64,000 bases of DNA, taken from contig DATIDV010000020.1 in the NCBI GenBank assembly GCA_035456105.1, positions 1-64,000 of the forward strand, read 5' to 3'. The stretch comes from Viridibacterium sp035456105 (GTDB lineage Bacteria > Pseudomonadota > Gammaproteobacteria > Burkholderiales > Rhodocyclaceae). Shown here one piece after another: positions 57,298 through 64,000 of this stretch (positions within the stretch are counted from its first letter, which is position 1; every line of letters starts with the position of its first letter). Under the pieces are notes generated by a model. The model made no database searches. It saw only the letters and a program-made list of their open reading frames with translations, and was not told where the DNA came from. The translations under genes and the position numbers were made by a program.

Positions 57298-57564
57298 TCA
57301 GCGCGCCTTGTGTTCCGGCATCACGATATTGACTTCCAGCACCTCGTAGTTGCCTTTCTTTTCCATCTGTACGCGGATGTCATCCGGGTTGATCTTGATG
57401 TACCTGGAGATCACCGCGACGAGATCCTTCTGCAGGGCAGGGAGGAAGTCTGGGGTCTTGTCTTCCGCGTCACGCTGGTGGGCGATGACGAGGGTCAGAC
57501 GCTCCTTGGCCAGTGAGGCGGATTTGGGCTGGTTGGTGCCGAAGATTCTTTCGAGCCAGGACAT
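57298..57564 (-). CDS. minE: Cell-division topological specificity factor MinE
   Basis: An 88-residue MinE. The N-terminal amphipathic MinD-binding helix region (ASLAKERLTLVIAHQRD) and the C-terminal dimerisation domain (VISRYIKINPDDIRVQM) are complete. It displaces MinC from MinD at midcell and drives the pole-to-pole oscillation. It starts two bases after minD and ends the minCDE operon. Confidence 0.96.
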   Translation of the reverse strand: MSWLERIFGTNQPKSASLAKERLTLVIAHQRDAEDKTPDFLPALQKDLVAVISRYIKINPDDIRVQMEKKGNYEVLEVNIVMPEHKAR

Positions 57565-57566
57565 GA

Positions 57567-58382
57567 TCAGCCTCCGAACAGACGCTTGAACAGGCCAGGC
57601 TTTTCGAAGTTCACGAAGCGCAGCTCACGCTCCTCGCCGAGGAATCGAGCGACGACATCCTGATATGCGTCGGCGGCTTCTTCGTCCTTGGTGTGGATGA
57701 CCGGCGTGCCGGCGTTCGAGGCCTGCAGCACGCTTTCGGATTCGGGAATGACGCCGATCAGCGGCACGCGGAGCAGTTCCTGCACGTCCTTGTACGAGAG
57801 CATTTCGCCTTCTTCGACCCGCTTTGCGGAGTATCGCGTGATGAGCAGGTGCTCTTTTACGGGTTCCTGCCCGTCACGCGCGCGGCGGCTCTTGCTTTGC
57901 AGAATGCCGAGGATGCGGTCGGAGTCGCGGATCGAGGAGACTTCGGGATTCGTTACGACGATGGCTTCGTCGGCGAAGGTCAGGGCCATGATGGCGCCGT
58001 GCTCGATACCGGCGGGGGAGTCGCAGACGATGTAGTCGAAGCCCATGTGCTTGAGGTCGTTGATGACCTTTTCGACGCCTTCTTCGCTCAGCGCATCCTT
58101 GTCGCGCGTCTGCGAGGCGGGCAGCACGAAGAGGTTTTCGCAGTGCTTGTCCTTGATCAGGGCCTGATGCAGGTTGGCATCGCCGCTAATGACGTTCACG
58201 AAGTCATACACCACGCGACGCTCGCAACCCATGATCAGGTCGAGGTTGCGCAGGCCGACGTCGAAGTCGATGACCGCAGTCTTGAAGCCGCGCAGGGCGA
58301 GTCCGGAGGCGAAGCTGGCGCTGGAGGTGGTCTTGCCTACGCCACCCTTGCCCGACGTTACGACGACAATTCTTGTTGTCAC
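57567..58382 (-). CDS. minD: Septum-site-determining ATPase MinD
   Basis: Deviant-Walker ParA-type ATPase of 271 residues that binds the membrane and recruits MinC. TSGKGGVGKTT holds the signature lysines, DFDVGLRNLD is the switch region, and CDSPAGIE is Walker B. The C-terminal amphipathic membrane-targeting helix is present (FEKPGLFKRLFGG). The GTG at 58382 is chosen because AAGGA lies seven bases upstream and family members begin directly before TRIVVVTSGKGG; a TTG at 58403 is less likely. Confidence 0.96.
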   Translation of the reverse strand: MTTRIVVVTSGKGGVGKTTSSASFASGLALRGFKTAVIDFDVGLRNLDLIMGCERRVVYDFVNVISGDANLHQALIKDKHCENLFVLPASQTRDKDALSEEGVEKVINDLKHMGFDYIVCDSPAGIEHGAIMALTFADEAIVVTNPEVSSIRDSDRILGILQSKSRRARDGQEPVKEHLLITRYSAKRVEEGEMLSYKDVQELLRVPLIGVIPESESVLQASNAGTPVIHTKDEEAADAYQDVVARFLGEERELRFVNFEKPGLFKRLFGG

Positions 58383-58429
58383 GGTGATTTCCTTCTCTCT
58401 CAATGCTTCTTCAGTTTTTCACCGCGGGC

Positions 58430-59224
58430 TCAATCGAGCTGCAGTGTTTCGATATTCAGTGTCTGCTGGCCTGCGGTACTGGCACGCAATACGGCGTGCG
58501 CTGGCTTGCCGGCGAGGTTGGCGGCAATACCGCGCTCGAAGGTGCGATACACGCCAGCGATGGAAACGAGTTCGGGCGCAAAGCTGGTCGTCAGGATGCG
58601 CGCCTTGAGGTCGCCTTGTGCGCCGGCGAGGGCGCGGCCACGCAGCGGACCATAGCAGTGGATGCTACCGTCGGCGATGACTTCCGCGCCGTTGCTGACG
58701 CCACCCAGAATGACCACGTCCCCGCCCTTTGCGTAGATCTGCTGGCCCGAGCGCAGCGGGCGCTCGATGATCATGGTGCTGGCGTTTGTCATCGGCGGCG
58801 TCATGTCGAGGCTTGCCTGAGCAGGCTCGGATTTTGCCGCAACGGCAGTCGCGGCGGGGGCCGGTACGGGAGCTGCGGTGGGTGCTGTGACAGCTCGCTC
58901 TCCCGTGAGACGGCCGGTGTCGGATGACAGCACCGCCAGACCGGCCTTGCGGGCGCTGTCGATGAGGTGTTCGGGGGTCTGTCGTACGGCAATCGGTTGC
59001 AGGCCGTAGCGACGCAGCAAGCTCAGCAGGCCGACCCAGTCGGCGCGGTCAGGCACCTTGACCAGTTGCGTCAGGTCGATGACGGTCGCTTCCCCGGCGA
59101 AGAACTCCCCCAGCCCGCCGAGCATGGTGTGCATGCTGTCTGATAGACGCACGTTATCGAGTTCGCGAATGACTGCCGACATGGCGGGAAGCGTACCGGC
59201 CTTGAACTCAATGGGTTTCGACAT
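58430..59224 (-). CDS. minC: Septum-site-determining protein MinC
   Basis: FtsZ-polymerisation inhibitor of 264 residues. The N-terminal FtsZ-binding domain covers about 1-110. A Pro/Ala linker (APTAAPVPAPAATAV) follows, and then the C-terminal beta-helical dimer and MinD-binding domain (RSGQQIYAKGGDVVILGGVS, then GSIHCYGPLRGRALAGAQG). Length and linker are usual. First gene of minCDE; transcription is away from the flagellar cluster. Confidence 0.94.
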   Translation of the reverse strand: MSKPIEFKAGTLPAMSAVIRELDNVRLSDSMHTMLGGLGEFFAGEATVIDLTQLVKVPDRADWVGLLSLLRRYGLQPIAVRQTPEHLIDSARKAGLAVLSSDTGRLTGERAVTAPTAAPVPAPAATAVAAKSEPAQASLDMTPPMTNASTMIIERPLRSGQQIYAKGGDVVILGGVSNGAEVIADGSIHCYGPLRGRALAGAQGDLKARILTTSFAPELVSIAGVYRTFERGIAANLAGKPAHAVLRASTAGQQTLNIETLQLD

Positions 59225-59372
59225 GGGCGTGCGGGTGGGTGGAAGGGGAAATCAAACGTACGTTATTGGTTTTGGCCGGCGTACGGGGCCCGCCGGAACG
59301 GCAGGATTGTAACAAACCCGAGCGCATGCGCCGGGGTCTGATTTTCCGGGAGGACGACGAGGGAAGGTGGGC

Positions 59373-60161
59373 TCAGCGCCCGGCCCAGACGCGCACCAGC
59401 ATGCCCATGCCTTCGAAGCCCTGATCGAAGATGCCTTCGAGCACGTTTGCCAGTGTGGGCAGGGTGAGCCAGATGACGACGATGCCAACGGTCGAGGTGA
59501 TGGGGAAACCGACGGCGAAAAGATTGAGCTGCGGCGAGGCGCGCGTGAGCACAGCCAGCGCGATGTTGGTGATGAGCAGCGCGACGACGACGGGCAGGGC
59601 CAGCAGCAGGCCGGTGGCGAATATCACGGCACCGCTGCGCGCCAACATGAGCCAGCCTTCTGTATGCACGGGATTGGCCGAAAGCGGCAGCCACTCGAAG
59701 CTGCGTACCAACACCTGAATGAGCATCAGATGGCCATTCAACGCAAGGAACAGCAAGGTGACGATGATGCCGATGATCTCGGCAATCACCGAGGTTTGAC
59801 TTTGGCTTTGCGGGTCGAAGAAGGTTGCGAAGGACAGTCCCATCTGCAGTCCGATCAACTCGCCCGCCACGTCCAGCGTGGTGAAGACCACACGCATGGC
59901 GAACCCCATGCCTGCGCCGATGAGGACCTGCAGGCCGAGGACGCCGAGACCGACATAGCTGCCTGGTTCGGAGAGCTGCTGCGGGGGAAGCGCCGAAGCG
60001 ATGGCAAAACCTACGGCCAGCGCGACGATCAGTTTGACGCGACGTGGCAGGGCCGAGTTGTTGAAGAGCGGCGCAGCGGCCAAAAAAGACATGACCCGCA
60101 CCATCGGGAAAACGTAGGCGAGAAATAGCGCATCAAGCTGGGCCGACGTGATGGTGAACAT
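59373..60161 (-). CDS. fliR: Flagellar export protein FliR
   Basis: Integral membrane subunit of the flagellar type III export gate, 262 residues with about six hydrophobic helices. LDALFLAYVFPMVRVMSFLAAAP is the typical start, and the family segment GLQMGLSFATFFDPQSQSQT is present near residue 100. It follows fliQ by 31 bases in the order fliO-P-Q-R. flhB, often next, is not in the window, as minC lies beyond. Confidence 0.94.
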   Translation of the reverse strand: MFTITSAQLDALFLAYVFPMVRVMSFLAAAPLFNNSALPRRVKLIVALAVGFAIASALPPQQLSEPGSYVGLGVLGLQVLIGAGMGFAMRVVFTTLDVAGELIGLQMGLSFATFFDPQSQSQTSVIAEIIGIIVTLLFLALNGHLMLIQVLVRSFEWLPLSANPVHTEGWLMLARSGAVIFATGLLLALPVVVALLITNIALAVLTRASPQLNLFAVGFPITSTVGIVVIWLTLPTLANVLEGIFDQGFEGMGMLVRVWAGR

Positions 60162-60192
60162 GCGGGGGACCGGTGAACTTGTTGAGGTGGCG

Positions 60193-60462
60193 TCAGCCGA
60201 TGATGCTGGGTATGGACTCGTACAGGCGGCGGATGTAATCGGTCAGCAGGGTGACCATCCATGGCCCCATGACGACCAGCGTGGCAAACATGATGACCAG
60301 CTTTGGGACGAAGGACAGCGTGGCCTCGTTGATCTGCGTGGCTGCCTGCAGGATGCTGATCAGCAGGCCGGTTGCCAGCGCAGCGAGGAACATCGGCGCG
60401 GCGACCAGCAAGGCGATATAGAGCGCTTCGCGACCGAGCGCAATGATGGCGGTAGGGGTCAA
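60193..60462 (-). CDS. fliQ: Flagellar export protein FliQ
   Basis: Small export-gate protein of 89 residues with two hydrophobic helices (ALYIALLVAAPMFLAALATG and LVIMFATLVVMGPWMV) joined by the conserved SILQAATQINEATLSFVPK. The TTG at 60462 is the best start: AGGAG lies six bases upstream, and family members begin TPxxIxxLGREAL at this point. An ATG at 60510 would add an unrelated leader. Confidence 0.93.
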   Translation of the reverse strand: MTPTAIIALGREALYIALLVAAPMFLAALATGLLISILQAATQINEATLSFVPKLVIMFATLVVMGPWMVTLLTDYIRRLYESIPSIIG

Positions 60463-60489
60463 TTGTTGCTCCTGTGATGAGGAAGGGAT

Positions 60490-60564
60490 CGGAGTGATGA
60501 GTTGAAGCATGCCGGCGGCATGCCGCCCGAAGAGATTTGCTCCTTACTTCTGACTCATCACTCC
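60490..60564. repeat. Inverted repeat between fliQ and fliP
   Basis: GGAGTGATGAGT (60490-60501) and its exact inverse ACTCATCACTCC (60553-60564) flank a GCATGCCGGCGGCATGC palindrome. It separates two otherwise closely linked export genes and resembles a short mobile or attenuating repeat. Confidence 0.6.
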
Positions 60565-60575
60565 TCCCTGAATTT

Positions 60576-61361
60576 CTATCCAAAACTACGTATCAGCGAG
60601 GCGATGACCAGATTCCAGCCATCGACCAGCACGAACAGCATGATCTTGAAGGGCAGGGAGACGATGACGGGCGACATCATCATCATCCCCATCGACATCA
60701 ACACCGAGGCCACCACCATGTCGATGACGAGGAAGGGCAGGAAGATGATGAAGGCGATCTGGAAGGCGGTCTTTAATTCACTCGTCACGAAGGCCGGCAC
60801 GATGACACGCATCGGCAGGTCAGCTGCTTTCTCGACCTTGGGCACTTTGGCGAGCTTGGCAAACAGCGTCAGGTCGCTGTCGCGCATCTGCTTGAGCATG
60901 AAGCCCTTGACCGGCACGGAGGCGCGCGTGAGCGCCTCATCGAACTGGATCTGGTTGGCTGACAGTGGCACCCACGCATCGGTGTAGACCTTGTCGATGA
61001 CGGGGGACATGACGAAGAACGTCAGGAACAGCGACAAGCCAACGATGATCTGGTTGGGCGGCGAGGTTTGCGTGCCCATGGCGTGACGCAGCATGGACAT
61101 CACGATGACGATGCGCGTGAAGCCACTCATCATCAGCACTACGGCCGGGATGAAGGTCAATGCCGTCATCATCAGCAGCGTTTGCACCTGGATGCTGTAA
61201 GAGGTGCCGCCGCCGGAAGTGGGTGTTGCGGTCAGTGCCGGAAGGGCTTGCGCCAGCGCGTCCATCGGCAAGGCTGCTGCGAGACATAGCAGGCCGGCAA
61301 GACCGGCGAAACACCGCGAGCGTGTGCGTGCTCGCGGCTCAGTGCAAAGCTCAGCTTGCAT
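60576..61361 (-). CDS. fliP: Flagellar export protein FliP
   Basis: Core subunit of the export gate, 261 residues. The N terminus is a cleavable signal-like segment (FAGLAGLLCLAAALPMDALA). Four helices follow, with the FliP signatures FTRIVIVMSMLRHAMGTQ and FQIAFIIFLPFLVIDMVVAS. ATG 61361 is chosen because the signal sequence begins there; the long upstream extension is antisense-like composition overlapping fliO. It overlaps fliO by 11 bases. Confidence 0.94.
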   Translation of the reverse strand: MQAELCTEPRARTRSRCFAGLAGLLCLAAALPMDALAQALPALTATPTSGGGTSYSIQVQTLLMMTALTFIPAVVLMMSGFTRIVIVMSMLRHAMGTQTSPPNQIIVGLSLFLTFFVMSPVIDKVYTDAWVPLSANQIQFDEALTRASVPVKGFMLKQMRDSDLTLFAKLAKVPKVEKAADLPMRVIVPAFVTSELKTAFQIAFIIFLPFLVIDMVVASVLMSMGMMMMSPVIVSLPFKIMLFVLVDGWNLVIASLIRSFG

Positions 61362-61761
61362 GGCGCTTCTCGAGCATCTGGCGCAGGCGGGCAGCGAAGT
61401 CTCCCGGACTCGTGGGGCCTGGCTCGCGTGCTTGGGGCAGCTCGCTGGCTTCCATCGTATGCAAGGCGTTGACGCGGCCGGGCGTGACGCCGAGCACCAA
61501 CACCTTGCTGCCCAGTGCAACCAGCACAACGCGTTCGCGCGGTCCGACGGAGGTTGCGCCGATGACCTTGAGGCCGCCAATGAGGTGCGTACGGCCGCCC
61601 TGCAGCTTGCGCAGCAGCGCTAGCACGCCGAACAGGGCAGCAATCACGATAACAAGGCCAAACAGCATCTGTACGACGCTGCTTGCCATGGAGGGCATGC
61701 CCTCGGCGGCATGGGCGGAGCTGCCCAATAGAAAGAGTAGAACGGTGACGACGGGCTTCAT
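61351..61761 (-). CDS. fliO: Flagellar protein FliO
   Basis: A 136-residue bitopic protein that aids assembly of the FliP ring. A signal-like N terminus (VVTVLLFLLGSSAHA) precedes one membrane helix (VVQMLFGLVIVIAALFGVLALL) and a short cytoplasmic domain with GGLKVIGATSVGPRERVVLV, the FliO core. Position upstream of and overlapping fliP confirms the call. fliN is not seen within the window upstream. Confidence 0.9.
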   Translation of the reverse strand: MKPVVTVLLFLLGSSAHAAEGMPSMASSVVQMLFGLVIVIAALFGVLALLRKLQGGRTHLIGGLKVIGATSVGPRERVVLVALGSKVLVLGVTPGRVNALHTMEASELPQAREPGPTSPGDFAARLRQMLEKRHAS

Positions 61762-61947
61762 TGCGCGCTGGTGCGGAGTCAGGAATGCGCACAGCGTAAT
61801 GGCATCAGGCGTGGAAGCTTGGCGGGAGAAGCGGCAAAAAGTAGCGGCAAATCTTGCCGGTAGACGCGCGAAAGACTGGCAGGGACCGGAGGGGGAGCGT
61901 TCGTCGTTTTCGTGAATGTGGGAATCACAAGGTACAAGAAGCGCTGG

Positions 61948-61996
61948 AATGCCCGTTAGTACAGGGACTTAGCGTCCTAATGGGCAATGCGGGCAT
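61948..61996. repeat. Nested hairpin in the gap before the last gene
   Basis: GCCCGTTAG (61951-61959) pairs with CTAATGGGC (61977-61985), and AATGCCCG (61949) with CGGGCATT (61989-61996). It is the only structure seen in the 419-base gap between fliO and the next gene. It could be a terminator without T-run, a leader RNA or a dispersed repeat. Confidence 0.45.
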
Positions 61997-62180
61997 TAAA
62001 GGCGGCTGCTTTACTCAGTGCACGAGTCACGGGAAAAGTCGAATTAGAGCACCCTTTCTCGATGGGGCGCTTACCTGCAGTCCACAGTTGGACGTTCATA
62101 TTTTCTTTTCTGTCAAAAGATGGTGCGACGGGATATTGGCAATGTCATGGGGCGGCATTGCCAGGGAAAGAAGGTGGCAT

Positions 62181-64000
62181 ATGGACAAGGACGGAAAGGG
62201 TTTTGCCCTGTGGCTTCCGGGTACTGCGGTGGTGCTCAGTTTGCTCGCCGCAGGCGTGGCGCTGCAGAGGACGCCGATGCAAGGCAGCAGACCGATCGGT
62301 GCCGAGTTTTCTTCCGGCCAACAAAAAATCGATGCGCGCTTGTGGCAGGACCCGTATGAAGCCGTGGAACGGTTTCGCAAGATCAGTGGCGTCAAACCCG
62401 GCAATAGCAACACTCAGCCGTGCCAGCCTTACCTCGGGGCGCTTCAGAATGCGCCGCAGAGCGAACCCGAGGGCGAGCCTCAGGGTGTGGCCGATCAACA
62501 CACTACGTCAGATAAGTGGCAGGTGCTTGTCGTTACGGTACCGGGCGGCCCTTCTGCTGTGGAAGTTGAGTCTCGCCGCAGAGTCCGTTACGCCATTCTG
62601 GCTGGCTTGAACAATACCGGGCGTGTTCCCGAGGACGAGGATCACATCTCGTGCCTGACGCTGGGCACAGACAAAGTCGGCCAGGAGATTCCCTACGAAA
62701 CCTTTATCGCCAACCAGTTACCGGGAGCCGAGCCGGCGACAGCGATTCGCAGCGAACGGAAGTCGAGCACCAGGCTGGCGCTTTTATGGGTACGGGAAGA
62801 GGTTCTTCGGGATACGCCCATCGCACACTTGGAGCAATTACGAATCGCGGCGTGCGGTAAGCGCGGCACACCTTCGAAGTGCACACCGGTCATGAAGGTG
62901 ATTGGCCCTGCGTATTCGTCGACCCTGCTTGCGATGAGGTCGGAGGTTGCGAGCCCCAAGGTAGTGAAGCCAGAGGTTGCGGGCAAGAGCGGTGACGTCG
63001 ACTACGCAACCATCGAAATCTATTCGCCCTTCGCCAGTGCAGAGGATGCTTTGTTGGCGCCCGCGCGATCACTCCAGTCAGCACCCGCCGCAGTGGAGGA
63101 GGCAGGCAAGCCTGAATTGAGATTGCTACGCACGGCGTCGGACGACCGAATGCTCGCAAAGATCATGATCGGCGAATTGGCTCGCCGCGGAGTTGCCCCA
63201 GCGAGCAAAGTTGCCTGCCGGCTAGATGAACAGAAGTGTGCGAAAGGGGGCGGATGGGCTCGCAATAACCGCGTGGCAATCATTTCAGAGTGGGATTCGT
63301 TTTACAGCCGTGCATTGCTTCATAGCTTCAAGGAAGAAGTGACGCAACAGACGGGTTGGTGCGAGCCGCAGGAGCCCAATTGCAAGGCGAGGGCCGTCGT
63401 TGATGACTATGTCCTCAACTACAGTTACCTGCGGGGGCTCGATGGTCGCCTCGCGAGTGACGCCGCGGCCAAGCAGGATGACTCTGACAAGGACAGCAAG
63501 TCCTCAGGTAGTAGTGCTTTCGACAAGGGCGCACCGGAACGAACCGATGGGACCGCCCAGCTTGATTATCTTCGCCGCTTGACCGATCGCATCGCAGACG
63601 CCGATAGCGCTTTGCGTACGCGTGGCGAAGATGGCATCGGCGCCATCGGGGTGCTGGGCAACGACGCCTATGACAAGTTGCTGGTGGTGCAGGCTCTCAA
63701 GCAGCGCATGCCCGACAAGTTGTTTTTTTCCACCGATCTTGATGTCCGCATGCTGCAGCGGGATCAGGCGCTCTATTCACGCAATCTGATACTCGCCTCG
63801 CCGTACGGGCTCACTGTTACACCGTCCTTGCAGAAAGACGTTCCCCCGTTTCGTGACAGCTTGCAGAGCGCAGCCTTCGTCGCACTGCAAATCGCGCTGG
63901 ATGAGAATGACTTTGAGTTCAAGCGAGGGCGCCTGGCGGTGCCTGGAGGTAGCAGATCAACCGTTCGTGCGTCGCTCTTTCCCGGCATCTATGAAGTGGG
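62181..64000 (+). CDS. Large membrane-anchored protein with periplasmic-binding-like fold (3' end outside window)
   Basis: An open frame of 606 codons with no stop before the window ends. ATG 62181 follows GAAGGTGG. Residues about 9-26 (ALWLPGTAVVLSLLAAGV) form a membrane anchor; the rest appears periplasmic. Segments KVIGPAYSSTLLAM, VAIISEWDSFYSRALL, IGAIGVLGNDAYDKLLVVQA and NLILASPYGL follow the order of type-1 periplasmic-binding (receptor ligand-binding) folds. Several cysteine pairs occur in inserts. The C-terminal partner domain is not visible. Function unknown; a sensor or signal receptor is a guess. Confidence 0.65.
   Translation, partial: MDKDGKGFALWLPGTAVVLSLLAAGVALQRTPMQGSRPIGAEFSSGQQKIDARLWQDPYEAVERFRKISGVKPGNSNTQPCQPYLGALQNAPQSEPEGEPQGVADQHTTSDKWQVLVVTVPGGPSAVEVESRRRVRYAILAGLNNTGRVPEDEDHISCLTLGTDKVGQEIPYETFIANQLPGAEPATAIRSERKSSTRLALLWVREEVLRDTPIAHLEQLRIAACGKRGTPSKCTPVMKVIGPAYSSTLLAMRSEVASPKVVKPEVAGKSGDVDYATIEIYSPFASAEDALLAPARSLQSAPAAVEEAGKPELRLLRTASDDRMLAKIMIGELARRGVAPASKVACRLDEQKCAKGGGWARNNRVAIISEWDSFYSRALLHSFKEEVTQQTGWCEPQEPNCKARAVVDDYVLNYSYLRGLDGRLASDAAAKQDDSDKDSKSSGSSAFDKGAPERTDGTAQLDYLRRLTDRIADADSALRTRGEDGIGAIGVLGNDAYDKLLVVQALKQRMPDKLFFSTDLDVRMLQRDQALYSRNLILASPYGLTVTPSLQKDVPPFRDSLQSAAFVALQIALDENDFEFKRGRLAVPGGSRSTVRASLFPGIYEV

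Overview
The window looks like the chromosome of a betaproteobacterium, most likely near Rhodocyclales; this is inferred from gene content, not from a search. Supporting genes are a phasin, the squalene-forming hopanoid set hpnC-hpnD-hpnE, an RnfB-type ferredoxin protein, minCDE and the flagellar export genes fliO-P-Q-R. Base composition is fairly GC-rich, with GTG and TTG starts common.

Layout. 1-7.5 kb: an IS110-type transposase remnant, nudC, a metallopeptidase and hydrolase pair, an EamA transporter, a DUF808 membrane protein, sbcB and a small DUF2502 protein. 7.5-15.4 kb: an EAL-domain remnant, an MltF-like lytic transglycosylase, a duplicated tail of a LuxR-type response regulator, a secreted protein, the intact regulator, and a giant permease-like hybrid histidine kinase that overlaps it. 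15.4-21.1 kb: housekeeping genes (HAD phosphatase, DUF1841, nth, an oxidoreductase, rsxB, pyrD, a cation efflux protein). 21.6-29.9 kb: one tightly coupled operon for a secretion machine that mixes type II parts (G, F, E, D, a second G-like pseudopilin) with PilM/N/O/P-like parts. 30-39 kb: clpB with a heat-shock promoter, phasin, hpnEDC, tRNA-Leu(UAG), a beta-helix protein and a flavin monooxygenase.

39.1-57.2 kb is an integrated element of about 18.1 kb. It lies inside the chromosomal tRNA-Leu(UAA) gene: the 5' half of that tRNA is at the right end, the 3' half at the left end, and the break is in the anticodon loop. The element carries its own complete tRNA-Leu(UAA), which would replace the lost one. 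It also encodes a tyrosine integrase, several small helix-turn-helix proteins, a replication-type ATPase, a KAP-family P-loop NTPase, a coupled operon of serine recombinase, 2-oxoglutarate-oxygenase-like and HEPN-like zinc-ribbon proteins, and a lone phage baseplate-hub-like gene. No capsid, terminase or conjugation genes are visible.

57.3-64 kb returns to the chromosome: minC-D-E, fliO-P-Q-R, and the start of a large membrane-anchored protein with a predicted periplasmic-binding-like fold that runs off the end.

Several families of short palindromic dispersed repeats lie between chromosomal genes. Two of them occur twice in the window in inverted orientation.
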